Shown: positions 10,816 to 23,370 of the stretch, one piece after another | Layout: every line of letters begins with the position of its first letter | Position numbering within the stretch: position 1 is the stretch's first letter | Source: Carnegiea gigantea | Lineage: Eukaryota > Streptophyta > Magnoliopsida > Caryophyllales > Cactaceae | Assembly (NCBI GenBank): GCA_029747015.1 | Contig: JAKOGI010001247.1 | Span: forward strand, 203,501-267,500 | Reading direction: 5' to 3' | DNA length: 64,000 nt | Program-made: the position numbers and the translations under genes | Notes under the pieces: model-generated | What the model was told of the DNA's origin: nothing | Databases searched by the model: none | What the model saw: only the letters and a program-made list of their open reading frames with translations

Positions 10816-13232
10816 ATGTTGGGACATAGTAGTCAGTCAACTAAAAATGTGAGATGACATTTTGTTATTGCGGTTGATGGTAATTTAAAGCAAGTGTAGT
10901 GCAAATTTTGTAGTAAGGTAACAAAAGGCGGGATCACACGCTTAAAGCAACACTTAGCACACAAGACGGGTGATGTTGCACCTTGTGCTGAAGTGTCTGC
11001 TGAGGTTAAAAGAGACATGAATAAGTTATTACAAGAATTCAAGGAGAAAAAGAAAGAAAAGGTTAGAAGGACTAGAAACTTAGAAAAAGAAATCACAAGA
11101 TCAAACTAAATTGATGTTGATGATGATGATTGGTGGATACCAAAGTCTACAACAACACCAACTATATCATGATCAACCAGTGTTTAGAGCAAGTAGGGGT
11201 AGGTTTTACAATGAAGGAGGAAGTAATCAGGCCCCATTGCGCCAATCTGCTGCAGTGTGAGAAGATGGTTTTAGAGGTAAGGGGTTACGTCATTTACACC
11301 TCCTTCAACCCTTGTAGAGAGACTCAAGGCTATGGAAATTGATCTTGAAAAAGATCGAACTAGAACCAGACAATCAAAAGTGAATGCTAGTTGGTTGGAA
11401 ATACAAAGAAGAAGTTAATCAAGGCCTTTGGAAGTTGGGTAATTGATAACAACCAACCATGCACAGTTGTTGATTCAATATGTACCAATCCACTCCTCGA
11501 CACCATTCGTGAAGTTTGTCATGATGTTAGAGCTCCGAGTTCTTATGAACTCATAGAAATATATCTACTAGAGGCTTGTCAGGAGATAAACCAATGGTAA
11601 TCAAAATTTTCTAGCATGTGGCAGGAAAGGGGTGTCACTATCATGTGTGATGGTTGGTTGAGTATGACCAGATATAACATAATCAATTTCCTCATCCACT
11701 CAATAGCATTATCGTTTATCACAAATCAATTGATGCATCACATGTAACATGCTAAGTTGCTGATTACTACTTAAAGCTAATGAACAAAGTAGTTGAAAAG
11801 TAGAAAAGTAGCGCAAATAGTGACAGACAATGCATCCATGATAAAGGCCACGGGTGTAAGATTAATGGATGAGTATCCCACCCGACACTGGACACCATAA
11901 TGTGAATATGGATATGCAACTTCTCTTGTATAGTCAAGGCTAAGATACTTTTGGAAAACCATTAGCTTAAAGGGCAGTAAAGAACACAATGCTAAGTGGT
12001 TACATACTTAATCTCAGTTGTAGTTATATTGCATACGAGGGACTTGAAATATTTAACTTATTTTTATAATTTGTGTGATGCAGCTGAATGGTGGACAACT
12101 TATGGCGATTGTGCACCTGAACTCCAATGCATTACAGTTCAAATATTAAGTCTGCATCTCGTTATGAGAGAAATTGGAGGATGTTTAGTTAAGTGCATAC
12201 CAAGACACAAAATAGATTGACTTATAAAAAGCTCAATCTAATTGTGTACCTCCGTTATAACCAAAATTTTAAACGGAAAGTATAGAAAGAAGAAGTTAAG
12301 AGCAACTCACTGATTCTTTCACTCCTATTGATCTAGATAACCTCTTTGACGACAACGATCAATTAAATCTTTGGTTGTCAGAAAAGGAGCAACCAATCTT
12401 TGAGGCGATAGAGGGTGGTACTGTGAACATTGAGAATAATGATGATCGACAATTAGGTGTTTCTCCTCTATTTCGTTATAGTGCAGATCAATAATCTAAA
12501 GGTACTCGCAACAGTGGATCTGGAGGTGATTTAAGTCCTCCAAGTAGTGGTGAAGGAAGTGGAGATAGAGGCAATAGACATACCAATAATATTGGTACTT
12601 GTTGATCCTCTACACCGTCTTCAGGAGATGTTAACCCTACAATGTATGATTAAAATGACAGAGGAGGTGAAAAGTATGAAGAATAGACAATTGTACATAC
12701 TTATCGGCACCTCAGAAAGGCTAAGGATAAAGCAACACAAGCAGCACCTAATTATGCCAACCAGGTTGTGCACAGGTATGCAGATGAACAACAAATGCCT
12801 TCAACTTTTACAAAGCCTGGTTACTATAATTGGTCATGTGGTTCTGATAGTTATGATGATGGTCCATATAATTATGGATATAATCAAACAGATACGGATT
12901 GGGGTACATCGTCGAAGCCATCTTACCCATCTTATCCTGGTAGTGGACCACATTTTAGTCAATTCAATCTACGTACCGTGACAATTTTCAGGTTTTCAAC
13001 CACGGGACTATTAATTATGGGGACCATCACTATTATCGTCCCACAATTCATGGCAAGGATTCGAGTTCAACTCGTCAATCTTGAATGGACGCAACATCAT
13101 CATGCTTTTTCCAAAAACAAGGGACAGATACAGGTCAAACGGCAGATCAAAGTGAGAAAACGAACTATCAAGAGTCTGCTCGTCGTTCGTTCTGGTGGTG
13201 ATCATTTTTATTTTAATTGTGAAATTCTATGA
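10816..13232 (+). pseudogene. hAT transposase (BED zinc finger, DUF659, C-terminal dimerisation) pseudogene
   Basis: The probable start at 10816 (MLGHSSQSTKNVR) leads into a BED finger: CKFCSKVTKGGITRLKQHLA, then HKTGDVAPC. A DUF659-like part follows (SSYELIEIYLLEACQEI; GVTIMCDGW; IVTDNASMIKATGVRLMDEY; WTP). Next come the hAT dimerisation region (EWWTTYGDCAPELQCITVQI, LTYKKLNLIVYLRYN) and an acidic, Gly/Tyr/Ser-rich tail (SCGSDSYDDGPYNYGYNQTD at about 12836-12895). Two nonsense codons replace conserved Trp in the first 90 bp (TGA near 10855, TAG near 10900), and frameshifts follow at several points. The intact protein would cut and paste the element. Confidence 0.85.
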
Positions 13233-14099
13233 TTTGATTTTACAATATCTTTTATCTGCTCATTTGTTTGATTTAAATAAAATATTTCAATGTTATACCA
13301 TTTGTACTATTCTATAGCCTTGTAATTTGCTATAAAACTTCCGTATATTATTTTGTTTGATTATCGTCACAATTGGCCCATTGTAATCTGATAAAATAAA
13401 ACCTGTGATACAAAATAACATTACTTAGTGAATTGCGGTACTCAAATACAAATACAGATGGAAAAATCAACTATGTGAGTGTACTCACACTCCAACGGAT
13501 GTAATTCGTTCCGCGATCAGCGTATCCGAATGCTCCCATATTAACGCGATTGCAACCGTAAATGCGGCCGAATCTGCGTTTTAAATCCCTGATGTTGTGA
13601 GATTGACAGCTTCAACCTCTTTTTATATTCTCACAATGTTGGTACCATTTTTTGAAGCTGTCAAGGTGCTCTTCTCTACTTTCTTTAAATTTAGAAGCCA
13701 ACTTGATGACCTTCTTTCTTGATGTCAAATAGGCATCGACATCATCTTCACTTCCCCTTTGAAGAGCTAATTTGAGGTCAAGGATCGGTCCCTTCACTTG
13801 GAAGAGTTTCTCATGTGTGGAGCTGGAGGAATCCGATAGAGCAAGAGATCCTTATAGAACCTCCTCAATCTCTTCCCTGTATAGGGCGTTCTTGTTGCAT
13901 TGTGAATGAATCCAGTTGTTCATTTGCTTGTACAAATCCTTGATGCCAAATAAGTTTTGGCATATGGATGATGAGAAAGAGGGGCTAGCTTCTGCAGTCG
14001 TTAACCTTCTCAAGTGATACTCAATGATTAAATCATATGGATGAGACTTAAATGCCAAACTGATTGAACGGGCATAGAAAGAAGATTTTCGAGTGGCCA

Positions 14100-15185
14100 T
14101 TTTAGTTTTACTATCTATTTTTAGTATAGTGTTCCTTTTAGGCTTAAGGCAAGGAAGGATGATCTGTTTAAAGGCTTTTTGCCACCCACTGTATATAAAA
14201 TGGAGGCAACGAAGAGCAATGAAGGGAACAAATCTCATCATGGTGCTTGCTATGGATCTATACGGAGTTTCCATGAATGACGCCTAGACTTCCGCATCAG
14301 GAACAATTTGAAAATTAAAAATTTGACGTGCACGAATGTCACCCTGGAGAGCATCAGACCCAAAAAAAATATAAGCATTTGATTTCTCGCATGATTTGAA
14401 TTACAGGAAAACCTACTAAAATGATTGAAGAAGTTAAGAAACAAAAGGAATCTGAATAGCTTGGGCTTGACCTCAAAATAAGTATGAGTTAATGTGTTTT
14501 TTCAAATAATACTGCCTATGAACACTGATTAATCATGTTTGAGACTGACTTGACTCTTGGTAGGTTTAAAATCTAGCAATGCAGTAAATATTGATTAGCA
14601 TTTTTAAGTCAGTAGTCAGTAAATGATTGTTTTCTGCATTTGTGAGCTGCTATATTAATGACCAAGAGCTCAAGAGAGTGGGATTGAAAATGCCTTATTT
14701 TCTCCAACCTCACGCAAACTCATTTTGGAAAATCACGTGGAAGTTTATCAGTGGTCTGTTGCAGTAACAAATTGTAGTTCTGGATGCAACTAAAAACCAT
14801 ATGCACAAGTGGCCAGCAATACTCGTGCGTGAAAATTTGCACATTCACTGTTGCTGTAGTAGATCCACCAACATCAATGGCGGAGCTTCTTAAATGGAAA
14901 TCTTAGGTGAAATTGATATAATAATTTCGCAAAGAGCGAAAGCATGTCTAGCTTTCATATTTAAGTAGCATTAATACTGCCTGATTTTCATAAAACTGTT
15001 AAAGTGCACCAAGAACTTGATGAGACGCATTAATTATACTTTATAAAATTTATTCAAGCTGGGAAGTACCCTTTGTTCCTTGTTTAATGACTCATACATG
15101 GCTATTCCATCTTAGCTTGTCCTGAATAAGGTACTTGGTTAGGATGTCACATATGTACAGAGAATCAAAAGTAGGAAAATAAAAC
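14100..15185. other. Upstream region of DUF241 copy 2, then intergenic
   Basis: The minus-strand TATA (14192-14200) lies about 90 bp upstream of the DUF241 ATG, and the 14270-14300 block matches the copy 1 upstream region. From about 14330 to the gypsy insertion at 15186 I see no gene or repeat boundary. Confidence 0.6.
14192..14200 (-). promoter_or_regulatory. TATA box of DUF241 copy 2
   Basis: TTTTATATA on the minus strand, about 90 bp before the ATG at 14099, at the same spacing as in copy 1. Confidence 0.6.
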
Positions 15186-15190
15186 ATATC
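15186..15190. repeat. Target site duplication, left (ATATC)
   Basis: ATATC immediately left of the gypsy element is repeated exactly at 29671-29675. Confidence 0.9.
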
Positions 15191-16680
15191 TGTAAGGATC
15201 TACTTCTCCGAGGGTGTGATCCCCCACGAATGGTTCGACTACCCTTTTGCTGGGGTGTTCTATTTTGATTTTATTATTTTTTTTGGGAAAAAGAGAGCTA
15301 ATTATTATTACTTTTTTTATTTTCTTAAAAAATGGCAGATATAATGTATTGAACCAGGATGCTTTAACCCAGGAACCGGCCGATTCCTGACTTTAACCCA
15401 GGAACTGGCCAGTTTTTGACCAGGCAGGAAACCTGGTTCCTGGATCAAACAGTCATCACTGCCCTACATCAAGACCAGAGAAAACTAGACCTTACTGCCT
15501 GATCCAGGAATTAGGTTTCGTACCTGGTCCAGGAACCAGCCGGTCAGATTGGACTCTTTTTCCTAGTCCAGACAATCTTACTATCTAGGATCACTACAAC
15601 TCTATTGAGTATAGAAATCAGAAAAGGATAGAAAACAAGAAGTAATACAAATAATTGCGAATATACAATTTAATAGACCCACTAGTGAGTTTTTAGAAAA
15701 TTTACAAACTAAGTTTCTTGTCAAAGTGAATCGTACCAATAGGGATAATCGAAGGGACACTGAAGGGACGAATTGATTTAGCTTCAAAAAGGTTTTCAAA
15801 AGGCCCCCATACAATCTCTAGTGTGGGGACTCATCTTGACTCCTTAGTCTCGAACAGAGGATCCAAATTCGGGCACAAAGGTACGATGATGTGATGGTGT
15901 GCATCACATCACCGCCCATCATCACTGACCGTCTCTACTATACAAGATAGAAAGTCTAAAGTTTTAATTACGCTAAAATACAATCATGCAAACAATAGTA
16001 ATATTTCATATAAAATCATGCAAAAAGGTACAATCTTTAGTCTGATGCAAAGATAGGTAAAATAAATAATTTACACAATAAGCATGAAAAGAGAAAACAG
16101 GAAGAGAAAGATGAAATTTTTGCCCTCATGTCAACCCGCCTGATTGCCTGGGCAATCCAATGGAGTGATTATGGTGATAATCTAGATGATAGACTCGGGA
16201 TAATTTCCTCACAATCTCTCAAGTGATCTCTCAACAGCTTTGATCTCACAAATTGACTTGGTTCTCACTGATTGAGTGATTGCTCATTCCCAACTTTTTT
16301 CCTCTCTTTTTTTAGGTGATAATTAGAGGGACTCCGTCTAAGAAGAGAATTCCAACTCTTAATCATATTAGGCTTAATGACTTTCCTAATGTTATTAGAA
16401 ATCTACCTTTAACTAAACGCACTTGCGAAATTAGCACTAATGACCGAGTTGGACTTGAATTCAGAAAAAGGGAACAAAAAAAGGCGAAAATCGGCCGGCT
16501 TCCAAGCCCAACGGGCCTTGCTAACTTGAGCCACGTCTTGTCTAATTTTACTGTCATTATTATTATTATTTGGCCATTTCATTTGGTTAATCACCTCATT
16601 GGGCCTTAGGGTTCATGATTGGATTAATTTCCTCAAAACCGAGCAACTAAAAATTCGCCTGCCATTATTAGGCATCTACA
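15191..16680 (-). repeat. gypsy 3' LTR (1490 bp)
   Basis: On the plus strand it begins TGTAAGGATC and ends GCATCTACA. It aligns along its length with 28177-29670, for example the shared segment AATGGTTCGACTACCCTTT. Confidence 0.92.
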
Positions 16681-16694
16681 ATTACCCCCACTTT
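16681..16694 (-). promoter_or_regulatory. gypsy polypurine tract
   Basis: The minus strand reads AAAGTGGGGGTAAT directly before the 3' LTR, the expected place for the plus-strand primer of reverse transcription. Confidence 0.8.
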
Positions 16695-16964
16695 GATCGA
16701 CCTAAGTAAGGCAAAGGTCAAAGCAAGTGTTTAAAATTATACCTTGCCTTGGACGTTAGGAAGTCTTAACACCTATCCATTCTTATTGAAGTGTCTGAAC
16801 CTTGACCTCTGTTGGATCTGAAGATCCAATGCCTTACTTTCTTTCATTTTAAAGTCCTTTCACCGGAGTAGTGGACCTTTGTTGTTGGTCTAGGAAGACT
16901 GATTGATTCTTCACCCTCATTGCCAAAGTAGCAGACCTTTGCTGCTGGTCTAGCGATTTGTCAT

Positions 16965-17590
16965 CCAATCAATAATTCTTCGATCATCATCCGATTTACG
17001 AACTGATAATCCTTCAATCATCATTTGGTTTATGTACTGATAATCTCGCTAAATCCTTCAATTATTGTTCGATTTACACATTGATGATCCTTTGATCATC
17101 GTGTGATTTATGTACCAATAATACCTCGACTATCGTCCGATTTATGCACTGTTGATCACTGCACAATTTATGTACTAATAATCCTTCAAAATCCTTATAT
17201 TATCATCCAATTTACGCACTGCTAATCCATTGATCATTGTATGATTTACATACTGATAATCCTTTAGTTATTTCATTAATTAGCATCTGATTTATGTACT
17301 AATAATTCTTTGATCATTGTGTGCATTACGCACTGATAATTTTTCTGCTATTTCTTCGATCATCGTTTAATTTACGCACTTAATTCTTTGATTATAGTGC
17401 AATTTACATACTAATAATCCTTCAACTACCTCTTCAATCATCGTTCGATTTACACACTGATTATTCTTTAATCATCATACAATTTATGTTCTGATACTCC
17501 TTTGGCTATTTCTTTGATCATTATCTGATTTAGATACTGATAACCCTCTGATCATCATGTGATTTATGTACTGATTATTCTTCAGTTTGA
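16965..17590. repeat. Degenerate tandem repeats in the gypsy 3' region
   Basis: Fifteen or so irregular units of about 35-45 bp follow a pattern like TGATAATCCTTCGATCATC followed by GTSYGATTTAYGYAC. They lie between the 3' LTR and the antisense gene. Tandem repeats in this position are known in Tat-lineage elements. Confidence 0.75.
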
Positions 17591-18187
17591 TGATTTGATT
17601 GCCAACTTATTTTGATGCATACTTATGGCCCCGATTTGCATAGGGAACTGGCCGGCACTCATACTTAGCCATCATTTCTTTTTCTTTATTTCTTTGCTCT
17701 CTTGACTAGTCTTTGCATGCGTATCTCCCTCTTTAGGGAGCCAACCAACTTCCTAGGCCATGTCTTTTGTTCTTTTCTTTGTAAGATTCTTGTCCAGAGT
17801 TGGCATGCATGATGATGGGTACCGGCCGACCCCTAGTATAACTGCTTCTGATTTTTTTCTTCTTTGCTTCTAGCTCCTTGGATGCTTTGAACTTTGTATT
17901 GTTCCCCTTAATAGAGATTTCTACCAGTTCCCTAGGTGTGAGCCTCTTCTCTTTTCTTTTTGCTTGCTTTCTCTTGCTTTTTAGTTCCTTGGATGCTTGT
18001 TATTTGGCAAGATACCTCCAGGTAGAACCCAACTGGTATGCACCTCCCTTGGTTTGCCTTCTTTGTATATAAATAGCCGCCTCTTCTCCTCTGCATAATT
18101 CACACCATGCTCTTTTCTTGCTCTCATATGTGTATTCTTAGCTTCTACTCTCTCATTCTTTTCTAAGTTGTGCTTCGAAAGAAAATC
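17591..18187. other. Likely upstream region of the antisense gene
   Basis: Pyrimidine-rich sequence with TATATAAATAG at 18064-18074, about 115 bp before the ATG at 18188. That spacing suits a plus-strand promoter for the antisense gene, although I cannot show transcription. Confidence 0.4.
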
Positions 18188-21100
18188 ATGAGCATAAGAA
18201 GAGCTTATCTTCCTTGTAGGGATGTAAGGGTTCCTCAATATTCTTTCATCGAAAAAGAATGGAAGCCCATCAATATCTAGGATAGGCATGATCTTTTGGT
18301 AGATGTTGACGCCATGCAGCTATAAACTCAGTAAGAGTTTATTCTTCTTACTAGTTGTTTTCTTACTACTTGCCTTTTTAATTTCCATCATCCATGGACC
18401 TGAAATATGTTCTCTTCTTTCTTTTGCAGGATGATAGAATTAGGGGTGCTGGTGCTCGTCGAAAATTCATGCTTAAACTTGGTGCACGTAGGGCTCAAAT
18501 TGAAGCTGCTCTAGAAAGTGCTGGATTTGGCACCCTCTACTATGCATTACAGGGGGTGGTGGACTTAACTGATCGCTCGAACACTCGTAAGGTGGTTGAG
18601 TGATTTTGGGATACCATTAACATGTTTCACCTCCCTTTCGGCAAGATCACTATCACTCCTTTTGATTTCGCTGTGCTATTATGTCTTGGTTTCACAGGAT
18701 AGCCATTAGTCTATTAGGAGCATTTTCATGTTCATCGTGATCAACTCCTTCATCTCTTTGGGCAATCACGGGATCTATTCCTCCCCGAGATCACATCTCT
18801 TATAGTATTTTGGAGAATTTAATGAATAATGATGAGCAGTGGGCCCGACATTCCCCGGATCAACGATCCCGGTTAATTCTCACTTTCATTCTTGGTACGA
18901 CTACCTTTCTCGACCTCAGCAACTGCTGCCACTTCCACTACTTAGTCAACTTAGTTGACTTAGACAGAATAAGGTATTTGAATTGGGGAGTTCCTACATA
19001 TTCCACCTTAAATCGTGGAATGTACCAAGAAGTCTAGAAGATTGAGTGCACTCGTGGGGAGCAACATACAAGTATACCCCTTGAGGGTATATGGAGAGTT
19101 ATTGAGGTAGGATTCCTCTTCTTTTTTTCTTCTTTATTAATGACTCCTAACTTTTGATGTTTTATGCAGCTCTGGTTTTACGAGTATTTCTGAACTCCTT
19201 GACCGGAATCTCGAGCACCTGTGAATTTTCTGGCCATAGTTTCATGGACTAAGGAAAACCAAATCAGCAAGCAGTTTGAGTTGGAGATCTTTAGCGTTTT
19301 CGTGCAGCTGTTAATGTTCTGATAACTCTGAAGTCCTTTTTATTTTGTAAAATGATTTAACAAAGGAGTTTTCCTTCAACTGAATTTTCTCTTTTTTGTA
19401 GGCCGACTTCACCAATGAGGGGTCATGTTCTTCCTCCTGAAGTTGAAATTACTCAGTTTTATACCCAGCACAGGATCCTTATGGAAGGACCTTTCGGCTT
19501 TATCTGGTATTTGGGTGAGCGAATTGCTCCCTAATTTGTTAGTCAATGTCCCCAATTCATTCCTCAGAACCCTCGTTGATTTTATGTTCTATATGTGGGC
19601 ACTTTCTCTTGAGGACATCGTAGAGACGAAGGAGGCCATTCACTTCATCAACTGTGTAGACCACTAAGGCGACTATGGGGCTTATCACGGATGCCTCAAG
19701 ACCTACTTGGTATATGTACTTTATGCTTTTCTTCTTATGCATTTGTCTTATTGCTGGCATCTGAAATTCCTGATTTATAAGTAATGGCTGCTAAAGCTCC
19801 TATCACAAGCCTAAACAATGAGGTGTCTGGAGAAGGAGGAAAGGCTACTTATGTTGACATTACATTAGTCCCTAGATTAGAATGCTTGAAATTCCCATTT
19901 CCTACTATATTTACTAGGGTAAGTACGTTACTTACCTTATTTTTAAGTTGGTCAACAACCTTTCTAACTCTTCCTTCTCTCTTTTGTACAATTGCCAACA
20001 ATCAGGGCTGATAGTACGCCACGTCCATTCCTTGTAGAGGGTGTTTGTGAACTTTTTCTCCGTCACCATCCCCAGGCTGATGAGGTAAGATTTTCTCCTC
20101 GAACTAAGGTTATATTTCATCTTTTTTGGTTAATTCTTCTTTGTTTATGTCACAGGGTCATCAAGAATATGTTTGGCCATAAAGGTCCTGTGCTTCTCAA
20201 TCTAGAAGATGTCATTCTGGCAGGGCTCAAGATGTTCCTAAATCTTCCCATGCTTGAGGGTGTAGCCCCCATCCGGAGTCACCGTTGGATGTGGAGCTGC
20301 TTTAAACTTACAATTTTATGAATCCTTATGTCTTGCGAAGTAGACTTTATGTGCCTCGCATTTTATATGGTCATTCCTCCTCCAGGGTGATGTATGATGA
20401 TCCTCCTCACCATTCTTGGGCTCCTAGGGGCAACCCTCATACTGGTGTGGGTGCTAGTCATGCTTTGGTTGATTCTAAATATGCTTCAGGCTATGCTGAC
20501 TACCTTTCTGGTGGAAGTAATATTGGGTTCCTAGATAATTAGTAGGGGAAGTTTGATAGGTCTATGTATGATGCTTTTGACTATGACCCCGTAATTTTAT
20601 CTCACTTTTCATACAATGCTAATGCAAGAAAATTTATAGATGTTTGTACTGACTCTAATGCACATTAGCCCCTACTCCCCCTAAAAATAAAATTATTTAA
20701 AAAAGAAAGAGCACAATAATTAATTAAAGGGCATTGTGGTTCTGAGTAATAATCCAGGATATTATTGAATAATAACCAATTTACAACTAGCTGAAATATA
20801 TAAGCTAAGCCTGGAAGAAATGAAGCGAAAAAATAGGAAATGGTAGTGGCCCAGTAACGTCCTATGGTGTCGCCCAATACCCTTTATTGGGCGGGCCCTG
20901 CTGTCGAATTTAACAAAAGTGTGATCACCATTCGGAGATGAAGTAGATTTTGTTGTCGTAATATCTTATCTATAGAAGAATAATCGGGCTATCAATAATG
21001 CTTTCAGCCTGAAGGCTACCGTTCTATGTCTTCTTGGTGCTTTCTTACTCATAGGTGGTGCTTCGAATAGGGGTCCTGCAACTTTACTGAGTGTGGTTGA

Positions 21101-21957
21101 AGAGATGCATTGTGACCGGCCTATTGCCGCACATTGGTGCTGAGACTATCTTATGTCTAGACCAGCTCCATCATCATCTATATCAATTTTTCTTGCCCAG
21201 CCCACTGCTACTACAGATAGCCTCTATGGCTTGGAAACTAGCCGGTTTTTGACTCTTTTTTTTAGTGATACCGGATGGTATTTGGACTCTACTGATTTTT
21301 TTAGTGGCGTGCAGATCTAGCTGCTAGAGCATCTGAGGATGATAGAGATCTCTAAGAATGTGGATACATATCTTGCCTAACATTTTGGCCAAAGAAGGAG
21401 ACTATACAAGGATAAGTCTAAGGCTAGGTGGATCAGCTTCCTCGAGAAAGACCCTCCCTTTCGTTGGGTGGTTCATTGTTGGTGCATACGATACTTCATC
21501 TCTAATGGTAAGACATTTGCGTATGTTAGGCTTCTTGGCATGTTTGAGGGAACCTATTACTTTCCAACTCAACTAATAACTCAAAGTAGTCATAGACAGC
21601 GCATGTCAACTAATAAGGCAATGAGATCATAGGCAGCGCATCCCTGTAACGGACTGCTATGTCCCCAAAGTTTATAAGAATGAATATTCTCATGTCAACT
21701 CCTAGAAGAACCATTGGCTTGGTCTTCCCATCGTTACGGTGTCATCTGTCCCATAGTCTCCGCATATCTCTGAGCAGTATCTAGAGTAGATGACTGAACG
21801 TGATGATAATGTGAGGAAGGCAATTTATGCTAACCTAATATATATCAAGAGAGGAAAGAAGATGTCATGTCTCAATAGGGAAAGAAAGAAGCAAGTGATC
21901 CTACCCCCCAGAAGACATCCCCCCTCGCCGGTTGTGAAGAAGTTGAAGAAGGATTAG
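18188..21957 (+). pseudogene. Antisense intron-containing ORF with plant mobile domain (PMD)
   Basis: The gene runs opposite to gag-pol. Exon 1 starts at 18188 (MSIRRAYLPCRDVRVPQYSF). Spliced exons are supported by GT...AG pairs at 18331-18429, 19107-19169 and 20085-20155 and a clear acceptor at 19400-19401. The second exon has the PMD signature: ALESAGFGTLYYALQ, TFHLPFGxxTIT-like MFHLPFGKITITPFDFAVLL, then LGFTG. Later parts include LGERIAP and the C-terminal end PSPVVKKLKKD with stop near 21957. PMD (aminotransferase-like) proteins are widespread in plant transposons and in silencing-related host genes. In-frame stops in several exons mark it as decayed. Exon limits after 20540 are uncertain. 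Confidence 0.7.
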
Positions 21958-22329
21958 GAGTTTAAGCTTTGCCTCTTATATGTTTTGCTAATAAAGTTTA
22001 ATGCTTTTCGTAGTAGAATGCTATTATGACTTTTTATTTCATGTTGTATGCTCTCAGAATTTTGGATGGTAATAAAAGTGTTATTGCTCTAATTACCATA
22101 AACCCCCTTACTTCATACCTCCTCTGCCTGGACCCGCTTTTCTATGTCCAAACAATTTTGGGATTTGGTTAGGCTGGGCCAGTTAAGGCTTCCTACATTT
22201 CTAAAATATGAAATCAGGCCTTCATAGTTCATTATATGGTTTTTTCAATATTAGGCCTTGGATGGGTCTTGTGAACTTGTTATAAGTTTAGCTAATAGTC
22301 TGTTATGGACTTTTAGGCTTAATACTTCT

Positions 22330-23370
22330 TTAATTTATCAAGATTAGTATACTGAGTATATTCCCCTCCATTCGTATCTATAAGTTTCACAGCTCCTCGT
22401 AGCATGGTCTTTAGGATGTATGGTCCCAACTAGTTGGGCCTAAATTTTCCGATTGGGTCATGTATTGGTGCCCTTATTTCCTTCAACACCAAATCATCCT
22501 CATGTAAATCTCTTAGTTTAAGATTCTTATTAAAGGCTCCTAAGATTCTTGCTTGATAGATTCAGATGCTATGTGATGCTTTTAACCTCTTCTCGTCTAT
22601 TATTACCAATTCTTCATATCGGGCTTTCACCCATTCTGACTCTGGAGTTTGGCTTTTAGTGATCACCCTAGGTGAGGGTATTGGTTTTCTATGGGCAACA
22701 CTACTTCCATTCCATACACAAGGGAGTACATGTTGATTCTGTGGAGGTCTGAATTGACGTCCTATACCCCGAAAGGGCAAATGGGAGTTTATCACGCCAA
22801 TATTTGTAATTCTCAACCACTTTTCAAGTATCCTCCATGCATTTTTATTGGTAGCTTCAACTGCTCCATTTATCTGAGGGTGGTATGGTGATGACTTATG
22901 ATGCTAAATTCTATACTTTTCAAGCAGGGTTGCGATATCTTTTTTAAAGTGGCTCCCCTGATCATTATAAGTTTGTGGGAACCCCATACCTGTAAATGAT
23001 GTTGAGGAGGAACTTTGCGACATGCTTGGAAGTAACTTTTGCATAAGAGGCCGCCTCTACCCATTTTGTGAAGTAGTTAATTGTTATAAGCACATATTCA
23101 TGGCCCTTGGTTACTTTTGGGGTAATACTTCCAATTATGTTATGCCCCAGATTGAGAAAGGCCATGGAGAGGTTAATGTCGAGAGGAAGGAAGCAAGTTG
23201 ATGTTGTAAGTTAGTATACATCTGACACTTATGGCACCTTCTTACATATGCATAGCAATCCCCCTCAATTGTGGACCATTAATACCCTAACCTTTGAACC
23301 TTTTTGGATAGCATTGTCCTATTCATGTAGGGTCCGCACTCCTCACCATGAACTTCCTTCATGATCTTAC
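22330..23370 (-). pseudogene. gypsy integrase
   Basis: Minus-strand segments show the HHCC module (KEVHGEECGPYMNRTML near 23330-23370; RCHKCQ near 23220) and the core (HNIIGSITPKVTKGHEYVL; INYFTKWVEAASYA; HHKSSPYHPQINGAVEATNK). A C-terminal part follows (ITKSQTPESEW, LVLKEIRAPI). The Asp expected before I-I-G, the first of the catalytic triad, is Asn here. Stops and frameshifts divide it. Confidence 0.85.

Larger units (their letters stand above)
8464..13591 (+). mobile_element. hAT superfamily DNA transposon, full length but decayed
   Basis: The ends are a 14-bp perfect terminal inverted repeat, CAGGGATTTAAAAC at 8464-8477 and its reverse complement at 13578-13591. They are flanked by an 8-bp duplication with two mismatches. 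Inside is a plus-strand DUF659/BED-type hAT transposase relic (10816 to about 13230). Upstream are a GC-rich segment (about 8950-9130), a 24-bp tandem repeat and 1.1 kb of TTATGTTAATT-like sequence. The element of 5.1 kb interrupts DUF241 copy 2. Mutations in the target copies and several stops point to an old insertion. Confidence 0.88.
7717..14099 (-). pseudogene. DUF241 family protein, copy 2, split by two insertions
   Basis: The gene reads right to left. Its start at 14097-14099 gives MATRKSSFYARSISLAFKSH, followed by DLYKQMNNWIHSQCNKN, GSLALSDSSSSTHEKLF, a YLTSRKKVIKLASKF segment and KEVEAVNL, ending near 13600. The hAT element (8464-13591) interrupts here. The gene resumes at 8463-8303 with CSWSMVAKLVNS and VKEIDGFMSE, is interrupted again by the foldback element (7873-8302), and ends at 7872-7717 with LELEDGMELISRCFVKTRVS and LLNVINC, stop at 7717-7719. 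Removing one target copy makes the hAT junction match copy 1 (LTTL.SLLVYV against LSTMKSVLSYL). An in-frame stop near 13853 and a frameshift near 13640 make it a pseudogene. Confidence 0.85.

Noticed and set aside
16965..17590. CRISPR-like array
   Set aside because: Units vary in length and sequence with no constant repeat and unique spacers; this is a degenerate tandem repeat in a plant retroelement.
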